This document shows, one piece after another, positions 26,115 through 35,133 of a DNA stretch of 64,000 bases. Each line of letters begins with the position of its first letter. The stretch's first letter is position 1. The notes beneath the pieces were generated by a model. The model was not told the origin of the DNA. It worked only from the letters and a program-made list of their open reading frames with translations, and ran no database searches. The position numbers and the translations under genes were made by a program. Source of the DNA: Clostridium culturomicium (GTDB lineage Bacteria > Bacillota > Clostridia > Clostridiales > Clostridiaceae). The stretch covers positions 870,159 through 934,158 of the forward strand of contig NZ_CCXK01000017.1 of assembly GCF_000821305.1 (NCBI RefSeq). Reading direction: 5' to 3'.

Positions 26115-27179
26115 TTGAATAAGAAACAAATTAACGCAAAACTAATATTAGAAAATGGAATGGAATTTGAAGGAAAGGCATTTGGTTACCTAAAGGATAC
26201 TGTTGGTGAAGTAGTATTCAACACATCAATGACAGGTTATCAGGAAACATTAACTGACCCATCTTACTACGGACAGATTGTTACTATGACCTATCCCCTT
26301 GTTGGAAACTATGGAATCAACCTAGAGGACTTAGAATCTTCTTTCCCTAAGGTTAAAGGTTTTATCGTAAGAGAAAAATCAAATGATCCATCAAACTTTA
26401 GATGCGAGATGGAACTTGATGGATATCTTAAAGAAAACAAAATCATAGGTCTTGAAGGCATCGATACAAGAGCTCTTACTAAGATTCTTAGAACCCATGG
26501 TTCTATGAAGGGCTATATTACAACTAAGGATTTAAGTCTTGATGATGTTAAAAGCCATCTTAAAGAATTCCATAACGACGATGCTGTATATCAAGTTTCA
26601 ACAAAAGAGGTTTATAAAATCAAAGGAAACGGACCTAAGGTTGCAGTTATGGATTTTGGTGTTAAAACTAATATCTTAAGAAGCTTTAAGGAACGTGGAT
26701 GTGATTTAACAGTATTCCCTGCCACAACTAAAGCAGAAGACATATTAAAAACTAATCCAGACCTTGTATTTTTATCAAATGGTCCTGGAGATCCAGAAAA
26801 GCTTGGAAATGTTGTAGAAGAGATAAAGAAAATTGTTACCGAAAAACCTGTATGCGGTATCTGTCTTGGACATCAGCTTTTAGCTTGGACTTTTGGTGGA
26901 AGAACTTCTAAATTAAAGTTTGGACACAGAGGATCAAACCATCCAGTAAAGGATATTTTCACGGATAAGGTCTATATTACAAGTCAAAACCACGGTTACT
27001 ATGTTAGTGAATTACCAGAGACAATGGAAATTACACATATAAGTGTAAATGATGGTACTACTGAAGGAATGAGACATAAAACACTTCCTATTGCAAGTGT
27101 TCAGTATCACCCTGAAGCGTCACCAGGTCCAAAAGAGAATGCAGTTATATTTGACAGCTTCTTAGAACTAATAAAATAA
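26115..27179 (+). CDS. carA: carbamoyl-phosphate synthase small subunit
   Basis: A 354-residue glutaminase subunit. The N-terminal CPSase_sm domain (about 1-140, MTGYQETLTDPSY) is followed by a class I glutamine amidotransferase with the nucleophile in CGICLGHQLL and the His-Glu pair in QYHPEASPGP. It supplies ammonia to CarB for pyrimidine and arginine synthesis. The start is TTG at 26115 with GGAGGG six bases upstream; an in-frame TTG at 26097 overlaps the ribosome site. It is in an operon with carB, 45 bases on. Confidence 0.95.
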   Translation: MNKKQINAKLILENGMEFEGKAFGYLKDTVGEVVFNTSMTGYQETLTDPSYYGQIVTMTYPLVGNYGINLEDLESSFPKVKGFIVREKSNDPSNFRCEMELDGYLKENKIIGLEGIDTRALTKILRTHGSMKGYITTKDLSLDDVKSHLKEFHNDDAVYQVSTKEVYKIKGNGPKVAVMDFGVKTNILRSFKERGCDLTVFPATTKAEDILKTNPDLVFLSNGPGDPEKLGNVVEEIKKIVTEKPVCGICLGHQLLAWTFGGRTSKLKFGHRGSNHPVKDIFTDKVYITSQNHGYYVSELPETMEITHISVNDGTTEGMRHKTLPIASVQYHPEASPGPKENAVIFDSFLELIK

Positions 27180-27224
27180 ATTACATTAAGGAAGACAGAG
27201 AGCTTTCATGTAGGAGGAATAAAA

Positions 27225-30200
27225 ATGAGCAAAAGAGATGACATTAAAAAGGTATTAATTATAGGATCAGGTCCAATTGTTATAGGACAATCTGCTGAGT
27301 TTGACTACTCAGGAACACAAGCGTGCAGAGCATTAATGGAAGAAGGTATAGAAACTATATTAGTTAACTCTAACCCTGCTACAATAATGACTGATAAGCA
27401 GATTGCAGACAAAATATATATAGAGCCATTAACAACAGAATTTATTGAAAAAGTTATAGCTAAAGACAGACCAGACAGCATCCTTTCAGGAATGGGCGGT
27501 CAAACTGGACTAAACTTAATTATCGAACTTGCAGAAGCTGGAATACTTGATAAGTATGATGTTAAAGTTATCGGTACTTCAATAGAATCTATTAAAAAAG
27601 GTGAAGATAGAGATTTATTTAAAGCTTTAATGGAAGAAATCAACGAGCCTGTAATTGAATCTGAAATAGTAACTAACTTAGATGCGGGAATTGAATTTGC
27701 AAAGAAAATAGGATATCCAGTTATAGTAAGACCTGCCTATACCCTAGGAGGAACTGGAGGTGGAATTGCTGATGACGAAGAATCCCTTGTTCAAATATTA
27801 GAAAGCGGACTTTCTTTAAGCCCCGTTGGTCAAGTACTTTTAGAGAAAAGTATAAAGGGTTGGAAAGAAGTTGAATATGAAGTAATGCGTGATGCTAAGG
27901 GGAACTCTATTACTGTATGTAATATGGAAAATATAGACCCTGTAGGTGTCCATACTGGAGACTCTATAGTAGTAGCTCCGTCACAAACATTATCTGATAA
28001 AGAATATCAAATGCTAAGAACTTCAGCTTTAAAAATCATTGATGCCATTGGTATAATTGGAGGCTGTAACGTTCAATTTGCTTTAAATCCTCACAGCTTT
28101 GAATATGCAGTTATAGAAATAAATCCAAGGGTTTCTCGTTCTTCTGCCCTAGCTTCAAAAGCTACAGGATATCCAATAGCAAAGGTTGCAGCTAAAATAG
28201 CACTTGGATATGCTTTAGATGAAATAGTAAACTCAGTTACACAAAAAACTATGGCTTCCTTTGAGCCAGCTCTTGACTATGTAGTAGTAAAAATACCAAA
28301 GTGGCCTTTTGATAAGTTCAAAAATGCTAACAAAGCCTTAGGAACGAAGATGATGGCTACTGGCGAAATTATGGCTATCGGAGCTAACTTTGAGTCTGCA
28401 CTTTTAAAAGGAATCAGATCTCTTGAGATTGGAAAATATGTATTAGATCATAAACCATCTCAAAAGAAGAGCTTAAATGAATTAAAGCAAAGTGTTATTG
28501 TGCCAGATGACGAAAGAATTTTTGACCTTGCAGAAATGTTAAGAAGAAAATACTTAGTTGATAAGTTAGCTGAAATCACTGGTGTAGACACATTCTTCAT
28601 AAATAAAATCAAATGGATAGTTGAACAGGAAGAATACTTAAAAACTGCTACAACAGCTGATTTAAATAAAGATTACTTAAAGACTTTAAAGAAAAAAGGA
28701 TTCTCTGATAAAGGTATAGCTGACTTAATGAAAATTAGCCCAGTAGAGTTATATACTTTAAGAAAATTATATAACATCATGCCTACTTACAAGATGGTTG
28801 ATACTTGTGCTGGTGAATTTGATGCTATTACTTCATACTACTACTCTACTTATGAGCAATATGATGAGATTGAAGTATCAGATAAAAGAAAAGTTATGGT
28901 TATAGGATCAGGCCCTATAAGAATCGGTCAAGGTATTGAATTTGACTACTGTTCAGTTCATGCTGTTAGAGCTCTTAAGAAACAAGGCATAGAAACAATA
29001 ATAGTTAATAACAATCCTGAAACTGTTTCTACAGACTTTGATATATCAGATAAGCTATACTTTGAGCCACTAACTGAAGAAGATGTATTTAACATCATTA
29101 ACAAAGAAAAGCCAGAAGGTGTTATTCTTCAATTTGGTGGTCAGACTGCTATAAAATTATCTAAATTCTTAAGAGAAAATGGAATCAAAATTCTTGGAAC
29201 AGATGCAGAAGGTATCGATGCAGCCGAAGATAGAGAAAAATTTGAAGCCTGCCTTGAAAAACTTAACATCAACAGACCAAAAGGTATGGCAGTATGGAGT
29301 GTTGAAGAAGGAATTGAAGGAGCTGAAAAGCTAGGCTACCCTGTTTTAGTAAGACCATCTTACGTACTTGGTGGACAAGGCATGGAGATTACTTATAGAG
29401 AAAAAGAGTTAAGAACTTACCTTGAAAACTCTTTTGCAAGAGATAGCAAGAACCCTGTTTTAATAGACAGATACTTAGTTGGTAGAGAAATAGAGGTTGA
29501 TGCTATCTGTGATGGTAACTCCATCCTGGTACCTGGAATAATGGAGCACCTTGAAAGAGCTGGAGTTCACTCTGGAGACTCTATAAGCATATATCCTTCT
29601 ATAAATTTATCTGAGAAATCTAAAGCTACAATCCTTGATTATACAAAGAGAATAGCTAAGGAATTGAAGGTTCTTGGAATGATTAACATTCAGTTCATAG
29701 AATTCGAAGGAGAAATATATATCATCGAGGTTAATCCAAGAGCTTCTAGAACAGTTCCTTATATCAGTAAGGTTACTAACGTGCCAATAGTTGAACTTGC
29801 AACAAGAGCAATGCTTGGTGAAACTATTGAAGAAATGGGCTACAATGAGGGTATTTGTCCAGAGCCTAAGTTTGTAACTGTAAAAGTTCCTGTATTCTCT
29901 ACTGAAAAGCTTCCAAAGGTTGAGGTTAGCCTTGGACCAGAGATGAGATCTACTGGTGAGGTACTAGGAGTTGGTAAAACCTTCGAAGAAGCAATGATGA
30001 AGGGCTTTATCGCAGCAAAAAGACAAATACTAAAGTCTGGAGATATATTATTAGCTACTGTTAATAATGGAGATAAAGATGAATTCTTAGCTCTAGCTAA
30101 AGACTTAAGTGATTTAGGCTGTAACTTCGTTGCTACAAGTGGTACTGCTAAAATGCTTCAAGCTGAAGGCATAAACGCTTCATCTGTGAATAAAATTGGA

Positions 30201-30431
30201 GAAGCTAAACCAGACATTGTTGATGCTATAAGAAGCAAAACAATTAATATGATTATCAATACTCCTACTAAAGGAAATGATTCTCAACGTGATGGATTTA
30301 AATTACGTAGAACTGCTGTTGAATCAGGAGTTTCACTAATGACTTCTCTAGATACTTTAAGAGCAATGGTATCAGTTATGAAAGGCAACTTAAAAATTGA
30401 AGACCTTGATGTATTTAACTTAGGTAGATAA
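27225..30431 (+). CDS. carB: carbamoyl-phosphate synthase large subunit
   Basis: A 1068-residue CarB, full length for the family. It has two homologous ATP-grasp halves (carboxyphosphate half about 1-400, oligomerisation domain 400-550, carbamoyl-phosphate half 550-935) and a C-terminal MGS-like allosteric domain (about 935-1068). Each half begins with a KKVLIIGSGPIVIGQ-type motif, and the glycine-rich ATP loops (TLGGTGGG and VLGGQGM) are present. AGGAGG precedes the ATG. Expression follows the PyrR-like leader upstream of carA. Confidence 0.97.
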   Translation: MSKRDDIKKVLIIGSGPIVIGQSAEFDYSGTQACRALMEEGIETILVNSNPATIMTDKQIADKIYIEPLTTEFIEKVIAKDRPDSILSGMGGQTGLNLIIELAEAGILDKYDVKVIGTSIESIKKGEDRDLFKALMEEINEPVIESEIVTNLDAGIEFAKKIGYPVIVRPAYTLGGTGGGIADDEESLVQILESGLSLSPVGQVLLEKSIKGWKEVEYEVMRDAKGNSITVCNMENIDPVGVHTGDSIVVAPSQTLSDKEYQMLRTSALKIIDAIGIIGGCNVQFALNPHSFEYAVIEINPRVSRSSALASKATGYPIAKVAAKIALGYALDEIVNSVTQKTMASFEPALDYVVVKIPKWPFDKFKNANKALGTKMMATGEIMAIGANFESALLKGIRSLEIGKYVLDHKPSQKKSLNELKQSVIVPDDERIFDLAEMLRRKYLVDKLAEITGVDTFFINKIKWIVEQEEYLKTATTADLNKDYLKTLKKKGFSDKGIADLMKISPVELYTLRKLYNIMPTYKMVDTCAGEFDAITSYYYSTYEQYDEIEVSDKRKVMVIGSGPIRIGQGIEFDYCSVHAVRALKKQGIETIIVNNNPETVSTDFDISDKLYFEPLTEEDVFNIINKEKPEGVILQFGGQTAIKLSKFLRENGIKILGTDAEGIDAAEDREKFEACLEKLNINRPKGMAVWSVEEGIEGAEKLGYPVLVRPSYVLGGQGMEITYREKELRTYLENSFARDSKNPVLIDRYLVGREIEVDAICDGNSILVPGIMEHLERAGVHSGDSISIYPSINLSEKSKATILDYTKRIAKELKVLGMINIQFIEFEGEIYIIEVNPRASRTVPYISKVTNVPIVELATRAMLGETIEEMGYNEGICPEPKFVTVKVPVFSTEKLPKVEVSLGPEMRSTGEVLGVGKTFEEAMMKGFIAAKRQILKSGDILLATVNNGDKDEFLALAKDLSDLGCNFVATSGTAKMLQAEGINASSVNKIGEAKPDIVDAIRSKTINMIINTPTKGNDSQRDGFKLRRTAVESGVSLMTSLDTLRAMVSVMKGNLKIEDLDVFNLGR

Positions 30432-30434
30432 TAT

Positions 30435-30479
30435 TAAAAATACCAGCAATAGCTTTATTAACTATTGCTGGTATTTTTA
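30435..30479. terminator. terminator of carAB, bidirectional
   Basis: TACCAGCAATAG pairs with CTATTGCTGGTA around a nine-base loop, flanked by AAAAA and TTTTT; shared with the convergent small gene at 30477. Confidence 0.92.
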
Positions 30480-30668
30480 ATTATACATGAATAGATCAAT
30501 AAACCCACCACAATCCAATGTTTGATTAGAGTCAGTAGTGATTAGTTCTTTAAATGGACACGTTTCACACTCATTATGAGTACACTCTAAATGTGATAAT
30601 TCCTCTGTAAGCTTTGTAATCTCATCATATATTTCTTGTATTCTTTTACTCTTTTCATTCTTATTCAT
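30477..30668 (-). CDS. small Cys-containing protein (63 aa)
   Basis: A 63-residue ORF with GAGGTGAG before its ATG. The N-terminal 30 residues look like a charged helix; then CTHNECETC forms a close cysteine/histidine cluster (C-x4-C-x2-C) with one further Cys near the C-terminus, a possible zinc or Fe-S knuckle. I recognise no family. It follows the pyruvate-kinase-like gene on the same strand by about 60 bases and may be its operon partner. Confidence 0.7.
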   Translation of the reverse strand: MNKNEKSKRIQEIYDEITKLTEELSHLECTHNECETCPFKELITTDSNQTLDCGGFIDLFMYN

Positions 30669-30729
30669 ATTCCTCACCTCAATGAATAATATGATAATGA
30701 GGTATTAAATATTACAAATAGAGTTAAGA

Positions 30730-31761
30730 TTATCTCTGACAGCTTTCATATCTTTCAATTATGGCTTTTGCTGTTGATATTACCGTTAAAGGATTTCTGC
30801 CTACTCCAACCTCACCAGCAAGCATTATTCCATCAACCTGCGATTTTGTAAAGTGTGCAATTGCTTCTACCTCTGCTATGGACGGAATGGTAGACATTCT
30901 CATGGATTCTAAGATAAAAGTGGCAATAATAAGCTCCTGCTTCATTTCTTTCATTGTGCTTATAATTTTTTCTTCAATTTGGGGAATCTCTATAACATCT
31001 ACTTCTGATGATAAGTCTCCCCTTCCAAGCATAATACCATCTACACTTTTAAGAATTTCATTAATATTTTTCACACCATCCATACATTCAATTTTTGCCC
31101 AAATTTTAGGCATTCTGTATTCAGAGTCCTCTTTAGCAAGCTCCTTGATATATTCCGCTAATTCCTCAACAATCTCCTTATTCGAAGCATAGGATAAGCA
31201 GATTACATCAACCTTATTTTTAATTCCAAACTTGATATCCCTCTTATCCTTACTAGTAAGCTTTGCACTGCTACGATCCATTCCAGGTGCATTAATTCCC
31301 TTTTCACCTCTGATAATGCCTCCTCGAACAACTTTTGTTTTAATTCTATCTTGTTGCTTCTCAATTATCTCAAATTCCATTGTTGCATCTTTCATTAAAA
31401 ACTTATCTGCACTTAGCAATGCTTTAAAATCCATTTCTAACGCTATAGGTACAAATACTTCTCTTCCTTTAAAGTTCTTTATTCTTCTAAAGTATTCTTC
31501 ACTACAGAAAGTAACGAACTCACCTGTTTTTACCTTTATTTGACCTTTAAAATAATTTGATACCCTTAACTTGTTTCCTTGTAAATCTTGAACTATCTCA
31601 ATGTAAGGGTATTTATTTCTAATATATTTAATTCGGCTTTCTGCCATAGGATAATCAGCATGAGAAAAATTTAATCGCATTGAATTCATTCCAGCTTTCA
31701 CAAAGCCATCTAAGTCACTTTCATTTTTTATATTAGGTCCTATTGAACATATAATTTTCAT
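30730..31761 (-). CDS. pyruvate-kinase-like protein lacking the C-terminal domain
   Basis: A 343-residue protein matching only the barrel and B domain of pyruvate kinase (full enzymes are about 470-590 residues). Substrate and metal motifs are partly kept: MRLNFSH (Arg and Asn for ATP/K+), AKIECMDGV (catalytic Lys and metal Glu), and MLGRGDLSSEV in place of the family MVARGDLGVEI. The ATQMLESM loop reads ATFILESM, replacing Gln by Phe. The C-terminal regulatory and tetramer domain is absent. AAGGTG precedes the ATG. It may be a divergent kinase or a paralogue with another substrate, and it is not a fragment of a broken gene, since the frame is clean. Confidence 0.8.
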   Translation of the reverse strand: MKIICSIGPNIKNESDLDGFVKAGMNSMRLNFSHADYPMAESRIKYIRNKYPYIEIVQDLQGNKLRVSNYFKGQIKVKTGEFVTFCSEEYFRRIKNFKGREVFVPIALEMDFKALLSADKFLMKDATMEFEIIEKQQDRIKTKVVRGGIIRGEKGINAPGMDRSSAKLTSKDKRDIKFGIKNKVDVICLSYASNKEIVEELAEYIKELAKEDSEYRMPKIWAKIECMDGVKNINEILKSVDGIMLGRGDLSSEVDVIEIPQIEEKIISTMKEMKQELIIATFILESMRMSTIPSIAEVEAIAHFTKSQVDGIMLAGEVGVGRNPLTVISTAKAIIERYESCQR

Positions 31762-31851
31762 TTTATCACCTTAAGTTTCTTCAAATTTATAACAATATTC
31801 TTTGCCTTTTAATTATAAATTAAATTGGTAATAATTCAAAGCTTTATATTA

Positions 31852-31888
31852 AAAAACTATTGTAATAGTTTTTATTACAATAGTTCTT
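31852..31888 (-). terminator. terminator of the Ald-like gene
   Basis: AACTATTGTAAT pairs with ATTACAATAGTT around AGTTTTT, followed by TTTTT on the minus strand. Confidence 0.88.
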
Positions 31889-31907
31889 TACTAACTAGTT
31901 TTTGAAT

Positions 31908-33023
31908 TTAAATCCCCAAAGCCTCTTCAGGACTTATATATGGTCTTCCTTGTTTTAATCCAGTTTCTTCAAGAGTTAAATTTCCTAAATAAAAGCATAA
32001 GCCCTTTCTTAAATAGGGATCATCCATTAACGCTTTATACACGCCCTTATTAGCAATGTCCAATGCATATGGAACAGTAGCTGAACATATGGAGCAGGTT
32101 GCTGTCCTCGAATAAGCAGACGGTATATTATCTACACAGTAATGAAGAATTCCCTCTTCAAAATATACTGGCTGATTATGTGTCATAGCTCTGCATGTTT
32201 CTACAGCACCACCTATATCACAAGCTACATCTATTATAATAGTATCCTTTTTCATTAGTTTAAGCATATCCCTGGTTATAATGTGGTCTGTTCTCCACTT
32301 AGGCCAAGATACACAATTCATAAGCACATCTGTATATTGGATTACTTCACAAATAGTTTCATAATCTGAATGAAGGAATTCAACATTTAAAGGTAGCTTT
32401 TCTTTTGCCCTGTTAAGAGCATCATAATCTACATCCAAAACCGTAACCTTATTTCCAAAACCTGCAGCAAGTTCTGCTGCTCCTAACCCTGCTGATCCGG
32501 CTCCTAAAATAGTTATATGAGGTATTTTAAGTCCAGTTACCCTTGCTAACATTTTACCACTGCCACCATTGATTTTCTGACTATAGTTGCAGGCGGCTAT
32601 AAAACCACCTTTTCCACCAATCTCACTCATTGGCCTTAGAAGTGGATAATTTTCATTCTTATCTTGAACATCCTCACAAGCTATTCCAATTATCTTCTTT
32701 TCAAGACAGGCATCTGTTTCATCACGATAAGCATTAGAATGAAAATAGGTCATAATTATTAAACCTTCTCTTAAATATTTAAATTCTGAAGGTAATAATT
32801 CCTTCACTTTAAAAATCATATCTGAACCATGATATATAGTTTCCTTATCCGTTATTATAGCTCCTCGTGCCACATATTCTTCATCATAAAAGCCACTTCC
32901 TAAACCGGCTCCTTCTTCAATGAGTACAGTATGTCCGTTTTCTACAAATGCAGATACTCCAGATGGTGAAATTGCTACAGTATATTCGCTGTTTTTAATT
33001 TCCTTTGGAACTCCTATTATCAT
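31908..33023 (-). CDS. alanine dehydrogenase family protein
   Basis: A 371-residue NAD-dependent enzyme of the AlaDH/transhydrogenase-alpha family. The N-terminal catalytic domain starts MIIGVPKEIKNSEY and carries the substrate lysine region IFKVKE. The Rossmann motif is ILGAGSAGLGAAELA, and the C-terminal HYCVDNIPSAYSRTAT matches the family signature. It is clearly diverged from classical Ald: the family PMSE..GRMA segment reads MSEIGGKGG. L-alanine/pyruvate is likely but a related amino acid is possible. I start at 33023 with TAGGAGG upstream; a longer frame to 33113 lacks a site. Confidence 0.8.
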   Translation of the reverse strand: MIIGVPKEIKNSEYTVAISPSGVSAFVENGHTVLIEEGAGLGSGFYDEEYVARGAIITDKETIYHGSDMIFKVKELLPSEFKYLREGLIIMTYFHSNAYRDETDACLEKKIIGIACEDVQDKNENYPLLRPMSEIGGKGGFIAACNYSQKINGGSGKMLARVTGLKIPHITILGAGSAGLGAAELAAGFGNKVTVLDVDYDALNRAKEKLPLNVEFLHSDYETICEVIQYTDVLMNCVSWPKWRTDHIITRDMLKLMKKDTIIIDVACDIGGAVETCRAMTHNQPVYFEEGILHYCVDNIPSAYSRTATCSICSATVPYALDIANKGVYKALMDDPYLRKGLCFYLGNLTLEETGLKQGRPYISPEEALGI

Positions 33024-33041
33024 ATAATACCTCCTAATTAT

Positions 33042-33057
33042 ATGCTTAAATGAGCAT
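33042..33057 (-). promoter_or_regulatory. inverted repeat before the Ald-like gene
   Basis: ATGCT-TAAATG-AGCAT lies immediately upstream of the ribosome site, and a further ATGAGCAT follows at 33065. It may be an operator. No regulator can be named. Confidence 0.3.
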
Positions 33058-33170
33058 TTGTCATTATGAGCATGCACGTTATTGAATTTATCTGCTATTA
33101 AATAACTCTTCACATTATATATAGTACTGCCTATAGTAAATTTATTCCTTCAAATCTATATTTATACATA

Positions 33171-33203
33171 AAAAAAGAAGCCAAAATAAATTAGCCTCCT
33201 TTT
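33171..33203 (-). terminator. terminator of the DUF975 gene
   Basis: On the minus strand AAGGAG-CTAA pairs with TTGGCTTCTT, using G-U pairs and one bulge, followed by TTTTTTT. Confidence 0.7.
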
Positions 33204-33210
33204 ATAAATC

Positions 33211-33999
33211 TTAATACAATAATTGTTCTGGATTTACCTCAATCGAATCATATCCAACAAGCTGATTAAAGAAATTCATATTAACAGTATTAATATATGG
33301 GAATAGCCACAAATACCCTATTCCTAAAGTTAAAATTCCCGCTAATATCCATCCTATATAGCTAAGTTGTAACACAATATACTTCCATAGATTACCATGC
33401 ATTAATCTAAAACTAGTTCCAATACATTCTCCAACGCCTCTTGTATCATCTTCACATATTAAAATTAGTGAAGGATACAAGTAAAATCCTAAAATCATTA
33501 TTGGTATAGATATTATAAGTACTATAAGTAAAATAACAAGGAAAAACTTGAAGAAGTAAGCGGAGTTAACTGATGATACAAAGCTTTCGACATTGCTTGG
33601 AATTATGAAATTTTCTGTTATTCCAATACCTGCTGCTCCAGCAATAAACACAAAGCTTCCGATAATAATTGAAATTATCACAGCAGGAATCATTATTAAT
33701 GCCTGAAGTAAAGTAATTCCAATGGCCTTAAGAAAAGTAGAACCACTTACAAACATATCCGTAAATTTTACTTTAACCCCTCTAGTAAGCTTTAAATATA
33801 GACTGTTACTAAAAATCCCCATTACAACTGCTAAAAGATACGAGAAAATAGAAATCAAAAATGAAGATTCAAATGATGCTGTAAGTTTATAATCAATAAA
33901 ATTAATAACTCCAAAAATAAGAGTAATTAAAACTACAGTAGTCCATTGCCCTCTTAATTGTTCCTTTGATAGTGATTTTAACTCTTTTCTACTAATCAT
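33211..33999 (-). CDS. DUF975 membrane protein
   Basis: A 262-residue protein with about five or six hydrophobic segments. The N-terminus (MISRKELKSLSKEQLRGQW) and the DUF975 hallmark near the C-terminus, with SFRLMHGNLWKYIVLQLSY followed by a hydrophobic hairpin and a YPYIN-like LFPYINT, fit the family. Function is unknown. I start at the ATG at 33999, after AGGAGGAAGGTT; the ATG at 34017 overlaps that ribosome site. It follows the MoCF-domain gene by about 20 bases, so the two are probably cotranscribed. Confidence 0.85.
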   Translation of the reverse strand: MISRKELKSLSKEQLRGQWTTVVLITLIFGVINFIDYKLTASFESSFLISIFSYLLAVVMGIFSNSLYLKLTRGVKVKFTDMFVSGSTFLKAIGITLLQALIMIPAVIISIIIGSFVFIAGAAGIGITENFIIPSNVESFVSSVNSAYFFKFFLVILLIVLIISIPIMILGFYLYPSLILICEDDTRGVGECIGTSFRLMHGNLWKYIVLQLSYIGWILAGILTLGIGYLWLFPYINTVNMNFFNQLVGYDSIEVNPEQLLY

Positions 34000-34020
34000 A
34001 ACCTTCCTCCTAATCATATA

Positions 34021-35040
34021 TTATTTTCCAAATGGACATATTGGATAATTACAAGTTTCACAACGCAGGCACAATCCACCATGAGATAATTCATTAATAT
34101 CTCTTTTTGTAATTTTATCATTAGCAATTATTCTTGGTAATAAAATATCAAATACAGTTACCCTAACAAACATTCCACAAGCAGGCAGTCCTATTAAAGT
34201 TGCTTCATCATCATAAGCCAACATAAACATTGCTCCTGGAATTACTGGGGAACCATAAGTTATAATCTCCTTTGCTGCTTTTTCAATCGCAATAGGTGTT
34301 ATATCATCAGCATCTACAGACATTCCACCGCTACAGATTATTAAATTACAGCCACTTTCTTTACAGGTATTGATTGCTTTTGAAATTAACTCTAAATCAT
34401 CTGGAGCAAATAATACTTCCTTTACACAAGCACCAAAACCTTCTACCTTTTCTTTTATTACTGGTGCAAATTTATCCTTTATTGTTCCATTAAAAACTTC
34501 AGTACCTGTTATAACAATTCCTACTTTTTTCACTGTAAAAGGTTTGACGTCAATAATCCCATTTTTAGCCTCTAAAACTTTTTTTAATTCATCTATATAC
34601 TTTTTTTCAATGACTAAAGGAGTAACCTTACCAGCGGCTATTATTGTATCCTTTTTAACCACTGAATTGTTATGCAGAGTACTTACTACTACATCAGGTA
34701 TTTCATTAATTTTATAAAGTAAATCTTTCTTAATCTTTAAAATTCCCTCTCTTGTGGCTGTAATATTAATCTTCCCTTCACTTGGTGGATTGAAATATGT
34801 ATTTTCACCCTTAATAGCCTCACCAATTTCAACTGCAGCCTCATCTTCATGGAGTGTATCCTCTTTTAACTCCATTATATATACATGGTTTTTACCCATA
34901 GATTTTAATTCTTCAATATCCTTAACTTCAATTATATGTCCTTTTTTAAATCTAGCGCCTTTAAATTCCCCTGGCACAATTTTAGTTAGATCATGAGCAA
35001 CCACCATACCTATAGCATCTTCAACTCTAACCTTTTTCAT
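34021..35040 (-). CDS. MoCF-domain molybdopterin-binding protein
   Basis: A 339-residue protein of the MogA/MoeA-like molybdopterin-binding group. The first 160 residues resemble the domain before MoCF in clostridial homologues. The MoCF fold follows (about 170-310: GIVITGTEVFNG, then ICSGGMSVDADD and the ITYGSPVIPGAMF segment). A C-terminal cysteine knot, CLRCETC plus CPFGK, could bind a metal or Fe-S cluster. These proteins help insert or recognise molybdenum cofactor precursors. GGGGGTG precedes the ATG. No other Mo-cofactor gene is adjacent. Confidence 0.85.
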   Translation of the reverse strand: MKKVRVEDAIGMVVAHDLTKIVPGEFKGARFKKGHIIEVKDIEELKSMGKNHVYIMELKEDTLHEDEAAVEIGEAIKGENTYFNPPSEGKINITATREGILKIKKDLLYKINEIPDVVVSTLHNNSVVKKDTIIAAGKVTPLVIEKKYIDELKKVLEAKNGIIDVKPFTVKKVGIVITGTEVFNGTIKDKFAPVIKEKVEGFGACVKEVLFAPDDLELISKAINTCKESGCNLIICSGGMSVDADDITPIAIEKAAKEIITYGSPVIPGAMFMLAYDDEATLIGLPACGMFVRVTVFDILLPRIIANDKITKRDINELSHGGLCLRCETCNYPICPFGK

Positions 35041-35087
35041 TATTACACCCCCATAGCAAATATATTCTATATTATACTATATGGTGT

Positions 35088-35124
35088 AAAAAAATACCAC
35101 TAACATAAATATATGTTAGTGGTA
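35088..35124 (-). terminator. terminator of the uracil permease gene
   Basis: TACCACTAACATA pairs with TATGTTAGTGGTA with a short AT loop, followed on the minus strand by ATTTTTTT. Confidence 0.9.
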
Positions 35125-35133
35125 ACTTAAAAA

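Noticed and set aside
30730..31761. Pyruvate-kinase-like gene as a frameshifted pseudogene
   Set aside because: Downstream DNA does not encode the missing C-terminal domain in any frame, and the gene has a clean start, stop and ribosome site.
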